Below are positions 16,045 to 24,353 of a stretch of DNA of 64,000 bases, piece after piece. A program made the position numbers and the translations under genes. How positions within the stretch are numbered: position 1 is the stretch's first letter; each line of letters starts with the position of its first letter. The stretch comes from JALZKA01 sp963715405 (lineage in GTDB: Bacteria > Actinomycetota > Thermoleophilia > Solirubrobacterales > 70-9): positions 868,001 through 932,000 of the forward strand of contig OY970239.1 in the NCBI GenBank assembly GCA_963715405.1. Reading direction: 5' to 3'. The notes under the pieces are model-generated. The model was not told the DNA's origin. It did no database searches and was given only the letters and a program-made list of their open reading frames with translations.

Positions 16045-16644
16045 TCAACCCAGCCCGTACCCCGTAAACACACAATCGTTCGGGCCGTTCCAGGGAGAGT
16101 TGACCAAGGCCGAAACCGTGCCGTGAATTACTTCGGAGCTCCGGGCGAAGTCGAAAGTGATCAGCCCCTGCTCGGGCTCATCTTGGTCCTCAGCCAGAGC
16201 CGCGACCTCCCTGTTTCCGTCCCCCGGGTTGACGATGAAGCCATCGGGCGTGGCGGTGCTCGTGAAGGCCGCCCCACTCGTGCTGCTGCTGACAAGCAGC
16301 TTGGCCGTTATCTCGTTGGCCTCGGAACGGTGGCAGCTACCCAGGATGGTGAGGTGCTCAGTGCTCATGAGCTCGACAACATCAGTCTCATTGCCTGTGC
16401 TCGGGTTGACTTCGATCTGCCCGATGTTTTTCAGGAGGCTGAAGCCTTCAATGTCAACGGCGCGGATTCCGTCGTTGGCGATATCGACACTCTTTACCTG
16501 CCCGTTCACGATGTGGTCGGACCTGACGCTGTTGGCGTCGATTTGCGTCACCGCATAGGCGGAACCCCCTCCGACGACCAGACAGAGAGCCAGGGTCGAG
16601 ACGACGTTGGCATAGGACAGCTTGGCGCGAAGCCTTGCGAGCAT
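16045..16644 (-). CDS. Exported hypothetical protein, LSYANVV-leader family
   Basis: 199 residues. The leader MLARLRAKLSYANVVSTLAL continues into a hydrophobic stretch ending GGGSAYA, a good signal peptide. Next comes the segment VTQIDANSVRSDHIVNGQVK, the repeated 'NSV..s.hI.nGqV' element of a large actinobacterial exported family, and then a beta-rich domain with one Cys pair (GSCHRS and NDCVFTGYG). Function unknown. It lies just upstream of, and on the same strand as, the NTF2-like array. Confidence 0.65.
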   Translation of the reverse strand: MLARLRAKLSYANVVSTLALCLVVGGGSAYAVTQIDANSVRSDHIVNGQVKSVDIANDGIRAVDIEGFSLLKNIGQIEVNPSTGNETDVVELMSTEHLTILGSCHRSEANEITAKLLVSSSTSGAAFTSTATPDGFIVNPGDGNREVAALAEDQDEPEQGLITFDFARSSEVIHGTVSALVNSPWNGPNDCVFTGYGLG

Positions 16645-16669
16645 GGGACCCCTCCCGGTAGGCGGCTAA

Positions 16670-16891
16670 GGACACCTGGCCCCCGTCGCATTGACGCCAT
16701 CGACCCTACTCCTATTCGCCCACGCTGTGGGGCTCCCGCTGCTCGTCCTTACCCTCTCCGCCGGGATCGCCCTCGGGGCCGCGAGCTGGCGCCGGGTCGA
16801 GCAGCCCATGTCCCGGCTCCTGCGCGAGAAGCGAAGGGCTCGCGCGGTCCGCGTGCCGGAGGCCCCCGGCGCTGGGACCGCTCCAGCCTGA
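16670..16891 (+). pseudogene. Remnant of an acyltransferase-3 (OafA-like) C-terminus
   Basis: From a TTG at 16691 about 66 residues can be read, with one membrane helix (LPLLVLTLSAGIALGAASW) followed by RRVEQPMSRLLREKRR. This is the typical last helix and 'W+.vE+P' tail of acyltransferase-3 membrane proteins, which normally have about ten helices and 350-400 residues. An in-frame TAA at 16667 and the neighbouring divergent gene leave no room for the rest. I read it as a truncated leftover, though a real small membrane protein cannot be excluded. Confidence 0.55.
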
Positions 16892-16922
16892 GCCGGCTCG
16901 GGACGTCAAATACCCTGCCGGC

Positions 16923-17792
16923 GTGTCGCGCTTCCCCGATCCTCCGGTCCGTCTCGCGGAGCGCGTCGGCTCTCTGAAACACACGAAGGATCGCGACTCT
17001 CATGACGTGATCGGCCGCCGGAGCAGGGAGCGGATCCTCTCTCTCCTCCCCGCGGACTGGACGTTCGAGGGCAAGCGAGTGCTCGACTTCGGGGCGGGCG
17101 TGGGCCGGGTGGTTCGCCGCTTCGCCGAGGAGGGAGAGGGCAGGGAGCTCTGGGCCTGCGACATCGACGGGCCGAGCGTCGATTGGATGCGAGAGCACCT
17201 GGCGCCCGAGGTTCGCGCGTTTCAGAACGCCGACGTCCCTCCCCTCGACGTGCAGGACGAGCACTTCGACCTCGTCTGGGCGATTTCCGTCTTCACCCAC
17301 CTGAACGACACGTGGGCCGATTGGCTGCTCGAGCTACGGAGGATCCTCAAGCCCGGAGGACTACTCATCGCAACGTTCGTCGGTCCTCGGCTCGGCGAGA
17401 GCATGGTGGGCGAGAGCTGGGACGAGGATCGGATCGGGATGAACTCCCTGCGCCACTGGATGCCGTGGAATGACGGCGGGCCGTTGATCTTGCACTCGGA
17501 GTGGTGGGTCCGCGCTCACTGGGGCCGGGCTTTCGAGGTGCTCGAGTTCAGGCGGCCGAAGGCCGAAGGCCTCGGTCACACCTGGGCGCTCTTTCAGAAA
17601 ACCAACGACCTCGTCGACGCGGCGGCGCTCAAGGCCGTCGAGCCTGGCGAAAAGCGAGAGGTGGCGGCGCTCCAGCACAACGTCGCCCAGCTTCGGGCCG
17701 AGCTGGACCTGATCCGCGCCCCGGCGGTCTGGCGACTCTCGCGGCCGGCTCGCGCCTGGAAGCGGAAAGCCGCGACGCGATGGCGTAGCTGA
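16923..17792 (+). CDS. Class I SAM-dependent methyltransferase
   Basis: 289 residues from a GTG. The SAM-binding motif I is VLDFGAGVGRVVRRF. Motif II is near LWACDID, post-motif DLVWAISVFTHL, and the 'LKPGGLLIATF' strand follows. After the catalytic core there is a helical C-terminus (EVAALQHNVAQLRAEL, then PAVWRLSRPARAWKRK) like those on methyltransferases attached to glycan or O-antigen pathways. The substrate is unknown. It follows the acyltransferase remnant, which may point to a decayed surface-glycan locus. Confidence 0.8.
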   Translation: MSRFPDPPVRLAERVGSLKHTKDRDSHDVIGRRSRERILSLLPADWTFEGKRVLDFGAGVGRVVRRFAEEGEGRELWACDIDGPSVDWMREHLAPEVRAFQNADVPPLDVQDEHFDLVWAISVFTHLNDTWADWLLELRRILKPGGLLIATFVGPRLGESMVGESWDEDRIGMNSLRHWMPWNDGGPLILHSEWWVRAHWGRAFEVLEFRRPKAEGLGHTWALFQKTNDLVDAAALKAVEPGEKREVAALQHNVAQLRAELDLIRAPAVWRLSRPARAWKRKAATRWRS

Positions 17793-17858
17793 GCACGATC
17801 TGCAAGGCGGGTTGCAGCACGGTTTTTCCGTCCGACTCCTCCGCGAACGTCTGTTCGC

Positions 17859-18362
17859 ATGATGAACGAACAAAACAGAGCGGACGAGACGATCCGCGTC
17901 GCTGCCCCTGTAATCGAAGCCGACATCCCGGTCTGCTCGGAAGTGATGCACGCGCTTCCGGACCCGGCCGATCCCGACCAGGCCGTCCTGATCAACGTTC
18001 CGGTGCTGGTTGACGGCGTGAACTTCGGCGACATTGTGCGCCTCGCGCCCGAAGACGACTTCGGCGTTCGCCGCATCGTCGAGGTGGTCGAGGCGAGCGG
18101 CCACGTCCACATGCTGGCCGCGGTCGCCGAAGGCGAGGCCGGGGAGCTCGTCGCCGAGCTCGAGCGAATGTTTCCATCTTGGGCGCTTCGGATCGAAGGC
18201 GCGAGCGCGACGATCCTCTCCATCAGCGTCCATCCGCACCTCGACGCAGAGGATGTGGGCGCGGTGGTCGCGGCTTGGCTGGCGGATGAGGTTGACGACG
18301 AAGAGGAGCTCGCGATGACCGAGCCTTGCCTGTCCGAGCTTGGCGCGGTGGCCTGGGCCTAG
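17859..18362 (+). CDS. DUF4265-like protein
   Basis: 167 residues, acidic, with no signal or membrane segment. The stretch AVLINVPVLVDGVNFGDIVRL, then VVEASGHVHML, resembles the 'NiPfy..gv.fgDvV' and 'SGHsT' pattern of DUF4265. The C-terminal half (LSISVHPHLDAEDVGAVVAAWL) looks like a small regulatory alpha/beta fold. Function unknown. The CDF transporter starts 68 bases after it. Confidence 0.55.
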   Translation: MMNEQNRADETIRVAAPVIEADIPVCSEVMHALPDPADPDQAVLINVPVLVDGVNFGDIVRLAPEDDFGVRRIVEVVEASGHVHMLAAVAEGEAGELVAELERMFPSWALRIEGASATILSISVHPHLDAEDVGAVVAAWLADEVDDEEELAMTEPCLSELGAVAWA

Positions 18363-18430
18363 CGCTCGGCGGACTGCCGGGGCTGCACCGCCGCAGAGGA
18401 CCGATCTCACTTCTCCGTCACGATGTGAGG

Positions 18431-19360
18431 ATGAGCGCAGCTCATAAGCACCCTCACGCAGGCCACACGCACGATCACGCACGCGAGGGCTCGAAGCGCG
18501 CCCTTGCGCTGACGCTCGTCCTCACGACAACGTTTTTGGTCGCCGAAGTCATCGGCGGCATTCTCACCGGCAGCCTCGCGCTGCTCGCCGACGCCGCCCA
18601 CATGCTCTCGGACTCGATCTCGCTGGGCGTGGCCTTCTTCGCCGTCTGGCTCGCGCAGCGCCCTGCGACGGCGCAGCGCACCTTCGGGCTCAAGCGAGCG
18701 GAGATACTCGCAGCTCTCGCCAACGGCATCACCCTGGTCGCGATCTCGATCTGGATCTTTGTGGAGGCCGCCGAGCGCCTCGGCGATCCCGGCGAGATCG
18801 AAGGCGGCTGGGTCCTCGCAGTCGCCGTGGGCGGGCTCCTCGTCAACGGCGCCGCGATCGCCGTGCTTCACCGTGGAGCGAAGGACAGCCTGAACGTAGC
18901 CGCGGCAATGCGCCATGTCATTGCCGACCTCCTCGGCTCGGTCGGAGTCATCGTCGCCGCGCTCATCATCCTGACCACGGGCTGGGACTACGCCGACCCG
19001 CTCGTGAGCATTCTGATCGGGCTCCTCATCCTGGCGAGCTCGTGGACGATCCTCCGCGACACGACGCAGATTCTCCTCGAAGGCGCGCCGCCGGGGATCG
19101 ACGTGTCCGACGTCGGGCGCGGGATGGCCTCAGTGCCAGGCGTGGTGGAGGTGCACGACCTCCACGTCTGGATGATCACCTCGGGCTTTCCGGCCCTCGC
19201 CGCGCACGTGCTCGTCGCCGAAGAGGACGACTGTCACGAGAAGCGCAAGGAGATAGCCGAGATGATCCGCGCCCGCTTCGGCATCGACCACGTGACGCTC
19301 CAGATGGACCACGCCCATCCGAAGCTCTTGCAGCTCGAGCGGGCGCCCACCGAAGCGTGA
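18431..19360 (+). CDS. Cation diffusion facilitator (zinc-type) exporter
   Basis: About 309 residues. A His-rich start (HKHPHAGHTHDHA) is followed by six membrane helices. The metal-site residues are visible in GSLALLADAAHMLSDSISLG (helix 2, His/Asp) and in MRHVIADLLGSVGV (helix 5, His/Asp). The cytoplasmic C-terminal domain has VVEVHDLHVWMITSG and ends VTLQMDHAH, like CzcD/ZitB. It exports Zn2+ or similar divalent metals in exchange for protons. The ATG at 18431 is chosen because it begins the His-rich leader; upstream in-frame sequence is not transporter-like. Confidence 0.92.
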   Translation: MSAAHKHPHAGHTHDHAREGSKRALALTLVLTTTFLVAEVIGGILTGSLALLADAAHMLSDSISLGVAFFAVWLAQRPATAQRTFGLKRAEILAALANGITLVAISIWIFVEAAERLGDPGEIEGGWVLAVAVGGLLVNGAAIAVLHRGAKDSLNVAAAMRHVIADLLGSVGVIVAALIILTTGWDYADPLVSILIGLLILASSWTILRDTTQILLEGAPPGIDVSDVGRGMASVPGVVEVHDLHVWMITSGFPALAAHVLVAEEDDCHEKRKEIAEMIRARFGIDHVTLQMDHAHPKLLQLERAPTEA

Positions 19361-19361
19361 G

Positions 19362-21182
19362 TCAACGCTCGGGCTCGATCACGATCGGCGCCTCGATCAG
19401 CCGCGGCTCGGGCTCCTCGCCTGACGGCACGAACCAGGGATCGTCGGTGCCGCCCTCGGGCTCGAAGCGCCATTCGACCGAGCGCCTGATGCCGACGGGG
19501 TAGATCGTCAGGCGCTCATCCGCGTCGATCCTCATCCGCAGGAAGTTCTTGTGGTCTGTGGAGGCGAGGGCCCCTGAGATCTCGCCTGCATGGCGGCGTG
19601 GTCCCGCTCGGTTCGCTCGCAGCAGGTACTTGGCGAAGACGAGCCGCCCGGCTGAGAAACCGACTGCGAACGCCACCGCCGCTGCGATCCATCCGGTAGC
19701 GAGACCTTCGCCGGCAAGCTCCGTCTCGTCGAGCAGCATCACGAGCGCGAACGTTGCGACCAGAGCGAGAGCGAGATGCGCGAACCAGTGGCGGAGCGCG
19801 GTGCGCACCTTGACGCGCCGGTCCCTTGCGTCGGCGAACATCCATAGCGCGCCGAAGAGCAGCACGGCCAAGCCGATCGAGAACTGCGAGCCGGCGTCGA
19901 ACAGAACGTCCGGGAGCTCGAAACCATCCGGCGCCTGCTCAAGGCTTGGTGCCTGGTCCTTGATCGCATCGGTGATCGTCAGGGCGATCAGCGCGTAGAG
20001 GGAGCCGATCAGAAGTCCCAAGCCGCGCAGCCCCATCACTGCTTTCAACAAGCCTTTGTCCCTCATCTCGGCCGACTCCTCTGGGGTCGGCGACGTTGCT
20101 CCCAGCTCGTAGCGCGAGGAAACCTCCGGTCGCTCGAGCGAGGGCAAATTGAGCGAGCGCGGCAGCCCGTGCGTTCCCATCGTGTGCGCGCCGCCACCGC
20201 CCGCGGTGATCCTGTGGGCCGGGCCGTCGCCGCTCGCCCTCACGTAGCGCGAGTAGTGGTGGCGGTCGCCCGAGAGCGTGACGGCCAGCTCGCCCGAGCT
20301 TTCGCCGATCAGCTTCTCCTCGACGAACGAGAGCGTCTCCCACGAACCCTCACGTTTCACCTCCTCCTTGACCCGTGGCTTGGCTCCGACCCAGCTCGGC
20401 TTGGCGGTCGCGAGAATTACTCGATGGCCCTCCCCGAGGTCGGCGCTCGCCTTGCGGAAGTACTCGAGCTGCGGACCATCTATGTACGCGTCGAACTGGA
20501 CGTCAATCCCCCAGAGCCACCATGTCTCGGAGAGCCGGAACGCGAAGTAGCTCCGCCGCTGACGCGTCCGCCACGCTCCGATCCACCCGCGCTGGCAGAA
20601 CAAGCGCATGAAGCTCGTGAGACCGTCGTACCAGTCGTGATTGCCGGGAATCGCGAAGAGATGCGGCACCTCTTCGAACGGCAAGTGCGGAAGCGCCGCG
20701 CGATACGGCCCCGCGAAGCGGTCGCGGTAGCCCTCCCAGCTCGCGCCCGGGTAGACCTGGTCGCCGCCGAGTACGAGCGCCCGCCCGCGCCGAGTCGGAT
20801 ATCGCTCGGTGTCGGAGCTGAGCTCGAGTCGCTCACGGCCGAGCAGCCAGGCGACCGTGTAGGTCGGGTCGAAGCCCTCGCCCACATCGGATGCGTAATC
20901 GAGCCACAGTGCGCCTTCTGAGTCGCGGTAGGAAGGGTCGGTGAAGGGAGGAGCCGGGGGCTCACCCTCGCCGGGGACGAGATCCTCGCCGTAGGGGGCA
21001 CGGCCACCCTCGAGCTCCCGCTTGTCGAAGAAGCGCGAAAAGAGGCCCGACGCGAACACCTCGAGCCCGGTTCCGAGGAGGAACCTCGGCTCGAGCCAGC
21101 TCACCATTCCCTTGCGCTCGAAGCCGGTTTCCTCCTCGCTCGTGGGACGGGGAGGAGGTGCAGAGGCCGCCGGGTCAGGCAT
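19362..21182 (-). CDS. Membrane-anchored metallophosphoesterase
   Basis: 606 residues. The N-terminal half is a calcineurin-like phosphoesterase: VLGGDQVYPG, FAIPGNHDWYDG and LSGDRHHYSRY give the metal ligands, and GGGGAHTMGTH follows. The C-terminal half has about four hydrophobic helices (GLGLLIGSLYALIALTI, FSIGLAVLLFGALWMFA, LALALVATFALVML, IAAAVAFAVGFSAG) and a small tail domain. The stop at 19362 abuts the CDF gene. Its start overlaps the preceding FAD oxidoreductase by 8 bases, making it the last gene of the P450 operon. Confidence 0.85.
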   Translation of the reverse strand: MPDPAASAPPPRPTSEEETGFERKGMVSWLEPRFLLGTGLEVFASGLFSRFFDKRELEGGRAPYGEDLVPGEGEPPAPPFTDPSYRDSEGALWLDYASDVGEGFDPTYTVAWLLGRERLELSSDTERYPTRRGRALVLGGDQVYPGASWEGYRDRFAGPYRAALPHLPFEEVPHLFAIPGNHDWYDGLTSFMRLFCQRGWIGAWRTRQRRSYFAFRLSETWWLWGIDVQFDAYIDGPQLEYFRKASADLGEGHRVILATAKPSWVGAKPRVKEEVKREGSWETLSFVEEKLIGESSGELAVTLSGDRHHYSRYVRASGDGPAHRITAGGGGAHTMGTHGLPRSLNLPSLERPEVSSRYELGATSPTPEESAEMRDKGLLKAVMGLRGLGLLIGSLYALIALTITDAIKDQAPSLEQAPDGFELPDVLFDAGSQFSIGLAVLLFGALWMFADARDRRVKVRTALRHWFAHLALALVATFALVMLLDETELAGEGLATGWIAAAVAFAVGFSAGRLVFAKYLLRANRAGPRRHAGEISGALASTDHKNFLRMRIDADERLTIYPVGIRRSVEWRFEPEGGTDDPWFVPSGEEPEPRLIEAPIVIEPER

Positions 21183-22587
21183 GGCTCTTAAGCGCGGCGC
21201 GGGCCGCGTTGTAGCCGTTCATCCCGTGCGCGCCGGCACCTGGCGGCGTCGACGCCGAGCACATGAAAACGCCCGGAATCCCGGTCGCGTACGGGTTGAG
21301 CCCGAGGCGCGGCCGCATCGTGATCTGAAGCGGAGTGTTGGCACCGCCGATGATGTCGCCGCCGACGAAGTTCGCGTTGTAGTCCTCGAATCGCTGCGGG
21401 CTCCAGCTGACCTGATCCGTGATTCGCTCGCGAAAGCCCGGGGCAAAGCGCTCAACCTGCGCGATGACGGTCTCAGTCTCGTTGCCGGCCCACCCATTCG
21501 GCACGTGCGCGTATGCCCAGACGGGGTGCACGTCGCCGGCCGAGCGTCCCGGATCGGCCAGGTATTGCTGGCCCACGAGGACGAACGGGCGCTCCGGCAT
21601 GCGGCCGCGGTTGACCTCGGCTTCGGCCTTGACCGTCTCGGCAAACGAGCCGACCGCGTGGACCGTCCCCGCCCGGCGGCATGGCTCGCTCGCCCACGGC
21701 ACGCCTCCTTCGACCGCGAGGTCGACCTTGAAGGCCGCGGGCCCGTGGCGGTAGCGCCTGTACGCGCGCGCGATACTGGCATCGAGGCTCTCGCCGGCGA
21801 CGTCCGCGACCCGCGCGGGAGCCAGATCGAGCAACACTATGTCGCCGCGCGGCAGCTCGCCGAGCGAGTCGATCCTGCGCCCGGTTTCGATCGTGCCCCC
21901 GCACCCGGCGAGTTCTGCCGCCAGCGCGTCCGTGATCGCGCGCGAGCCGCCGCGGGCGACCGGCCATCCGAAGGCGTGGGCCGAGCAGGTGAGAGCCATT
22001 CCCACCGATGAGGAGAGCGGGGAGGTGAGCGGGCTCAGAGCGTGGGCCGCCACGCCGCCGAAGAGCGCCTTCGCCTGCTCTCCCTTCCAGGCTCTCGCGA
22101 GCAGGGTCGCCGGGGCCAGCGCCGGCAGGCCGAAGCGAGTCAAGCGAAAGGGGTGGCGCGGGACGTGGAGCATCGGCTGCATGAGGTCCGGCAACAGCGA
22201 GTCGAAGGTGGCAGATGGCGCGCCGAAAAGGCGCTGCCAAGCCGCTCCGTCAGCCCCGAGGTCCGCTGCCGTGTCTTGGATGGAGCGCACGAGGACGCCG
22301 GCTGAGCCATCGTCGAGCGGGTGCACCAGGTCGATCTCCGGCCAGCGCCATTCGAGGCCGTGCCTCGCCAGATCGAGCGAGCGCATGAAGGGCGAAGCCG
22401 CCGTCATGGGGTGAAAGGCCGAGCAGTGGTCGTGGAGCACACCCGGCACGGTGAGCTCGGACGTTCGAGTGCCGCCGCCGATCTCATCGGCGGCCTCGAT
22501 CACGGTAACGCTGAGCCCGCTCCGCGCAAGCTCGACCGCCCCTGCGAGGCCGTTAGGGCCCGACCCGACGACCCATGCATCGCTCAC
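21175..22587 (-). CDS. Phytoene-desaturase-like FAD oxidoreductase
   Basis: 470 residues with a GTG start. The N-terminal FAD motif is VVGSGPNGLAGAVELARSG followed by VIEAADEIGGGTRT. The C-terminal flavin segment is IPGVFMCSASTPPGAGAHGM. This is the NAD(P)/FAD-dependent oxidoreductase group that includes phytoene desaturases and PYROXD2-like proteins. No carotenoid genes are adjacent, so a carotenoid substrate is not implied. Overlaps of four and eight bases with its neighbours show translational coupling within the P450/DUF3556 operon. Confidence 0.85.
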   Translation of the reverse strand: MSDAWVVGSGPNGLAGAVELARSGLSVTVIEAADEIGGGTRTSELTVPGVLHDHCSAFHPMTAASPFMRSLDLARHGLEWRWPEIDLVHPLDDGSAGVLVRSIQDTAADLGADGAAWQRLFGAPSATFDSLLPDLMQPMLHVPRHPFRLTRFGLPALAPATLLARAWKGEQAKALFGGVAAHALSPLTSPLSSSVGMALTCSAHAFGWPVARGGSRAITDALAAELAGCGGTIETGRRIDSLGELPRGDIVLLDLAPARVADVAGESLDASIARAYRRYRHGPAAFKVDLAVEGGVPWASEPCRRAGTVHAVGSFAETVKAEAEVNRGRMPERPFVLVGQQYLADPGRSAGDVHPVWAYAHVPNGWAGNETETVIAQVERFAPGFRERITDQVSWSPQRFEDYNANFVGGDIIGGANTPLQITMRPRLGLNPYATGIPGVFMCSASTPPGAGAHGMNGYNAARAALKSHA

Positions 22588-24323
22588 GTGGCCTTCGGCC
22601 CGATCACCTCGACCGGGTAGTCCGGATGAGCCGAGCCGTCGAGCCAGGGCAGCCGCTCGACCATGTCGGCGACGCTCACCCAGCCCTCTTCGATCAAGCC
22701 AGTGGCGGCGTCGAGGATCCGGTAGTGCTGGCGCTGGACGTGGGCGGGTTGCGACTCGAGCGCGACCACCCGCACATCGCCCGGCCGGAAGTTGCAGCGC
22801 TCCTGGACGGCCTCGAGAAGCTGCTCGGAGTGGAAGTGGCCGTCGCCGAAGTTCCAGCCGTTGACGACGCCCGAGACCAGCTCGCCCTCGCGCACGTGGT
22901 AGGCCCTGACGTCGTCGACCGCGCGGTGGATCAGGCCGTTGAGCGCGCGCCCGTGCGTGTGCATCGAGCGGAACCCCAGACCGGACGCGAGCATCAGCTC
23001 AGCGAGGTCGCGGTCGTCGTAGAACTCGCTCAGCTGGCGCACGACGACGGGCGCGGGCTTTTTAATCGTCTCGTCCAGCCTCTCCTCAGCCTTGGAGTCT
23101 TTTCGGAAGAGCCACTGCGAAGTCGCCCAGTTGCCCGCGTAGTAGCGCATGGATGGCAGGAACGAGACCAGGTCGGGTCGGAAGTTCCCGAGCACCGGCA
23201 TCGCCACCCCGATCAGAAGCAGCAGCGCGATGAGGAGCGGATCGTCGAGGGTCGAGAACGGCACGTCTCCGTACTCGGCGAAGAGGAACAGGATCCCGAA
23301 GATCATGAAGAGGTTCCACTCGAGCGGAACCGCGAGCGGGAACGTCGAGGTGATGTGGACGTGGAAGATGATCATCCCGACCACCGCGAGCGCCGCGACC
23401 GTGCCGCCGCTCGTGACGAGCAAGACGAGCGGCAGGGTGAACTCCATCACCGTTCCCAGATGCGCGGCGAAGGCGGAGACGGACGACGGGCGCATGTCCT
23501 CGGGATGGCTTTCCCAAAGACGCCTCTTTGCCGTGCGCGACTTGTTCCACGGCGTGTTCGAGATCATCACGGAGACGACGAACGGGAAGTGTCGGTTGAG
23601 CTTCGACGAAGCCGCGCCCCACCAGATGCAGAAGAGGACGATCTGCGAGGCGACGATCAGGTTCTCGATCGGGAAGAGAAAGACGACCAGGAGGAATCCG
23701 TACACCTCGACTCGAGCGCCGAGGAACGAGACCTTGTCGCGCAACCCGAGAAGGCCCAAGAAGCCGAGGAGCACCGCGATCGCAACCGGATCGAGGCGGC
23801 CTGCCGCGAGGCCCGCGACCTCTTCTGAGTCTGCAAGTAGGAGGTAGAAGCCGCTGACGAGGACGGCCGCATACAGCGCGACGTCGGCGATCGTTCGCGT
23901 CGTCCCCTCCGTCAGCGGCACCTTGTCCGGCCACGGCGGCAGGCGCACCGTTCCTGGCCGCAGCCAATAGAGGATGCCGCCGATCATCGGGCTGAAGCGG
24001 AAGGTGAGGGGCATCGAGCCGCACCCGAGGCCGATGATCTCCCACAGAAGCGTCCACACCGCGAGCTTCTGCCAGACGATCGGTTCGGTCCACCAATCGG
24101 AGAAGTCGCCAAGCCCGCCCAGGCCGGAAGTGGTCGAGATCACGAGCACGGCGCCCAGCGAATAGATCACGAGCTTGACGACGTAGAGGAGGTAAACGAC
24201 GTAGGGCGTGCCGAACCCGTTGACGCCCCAGTCCTGGACGAGCGGCTTCAGGCGAGCGAGGTGGGGGAGGCGCTTCCACTCCTCCATCTCGACCGGCGGC
24301 GGTGAAGGCTGGATGAACCCCAT
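22584..24323 (-). CDS. DUF3556 multi-pass membrane protein
   Basis: 579 residues. It starts MGFIQPSPPPVEMEEWKRLP and contains GFGTPYVVYLLYVVKL, the conserved opening of the DUF3556 family known in mycobacteria and relatives. About ten membrane helices follow up to residue 400, then a soluble C-terminal domain (FRSMHTHGRALNGLI, VVNGWNFGDGHFH). No function is established. It sits between a P450 and an FAD oxidoreductase with a four-base overlap to the latter, so it probably handles or transports a hydrophobic substrate for them. Confidence 0.8.
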   Translation of the reverse strand: MGFIQPSPPPVEMEEWKRLPHLARLKPLVQDWGVNGFGTPYVVYLLYVVKLVIYSLGAVLVISTTSGLGGLGDFSDWWTEPIVWQKLAVWTLLWEIIGLGCGSMPLTFRFSPMIGGILYWLRPGTVRLPPWPDKVPLTEGTTRTIADVALYAAVLVSGFYLLLADSEEVAGLAAGRLDPVAIAVLLGFLGLLGLRDKVSFLGARVEVYGFLLVVFLFPIENLIVASQIVLFCIWWGAASSKLNRHFPFVVSVMISNTPWNKSRTAKRRLWESHPEDMRPSSVSAFAAHLGTVMEFTLPLVLLVTSGGTVAALAVVGMIIFHVHITSTFPLAVPLEWNLFMIFGILFLFAEYGDVPFSTLDDPLLIALLLLIGVAMPVLGNFRPDLVSFLPSMRYYAGNWATSQWLFRKDSKAEERLDETIKKPAPVVVRQLSEFYDDRDLAELMLASGLGFRSMHTHGRALNGLIHRAVDDVRAYHVREGELVSGVVNGWNFGDGHFHSEQLLEAVQERCNFRPGDVRVVALESQPAHVQRQHYRILDAATGLIEEGWVSVADMVERLPWLDGSAHPDYPVEVIGPKAT

Positions 24324-24353
24324 CTCGCCCGCACCCTAAACGGGGGAGCGCTC

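Noticed and set aside
14791..16977. 728-residue plus-strand reading frame opposite the NTF2-like array
   Set aside because: It is the complement of five clear paralogous genes and shows their repeated ends translated backwards; no domain of its own.
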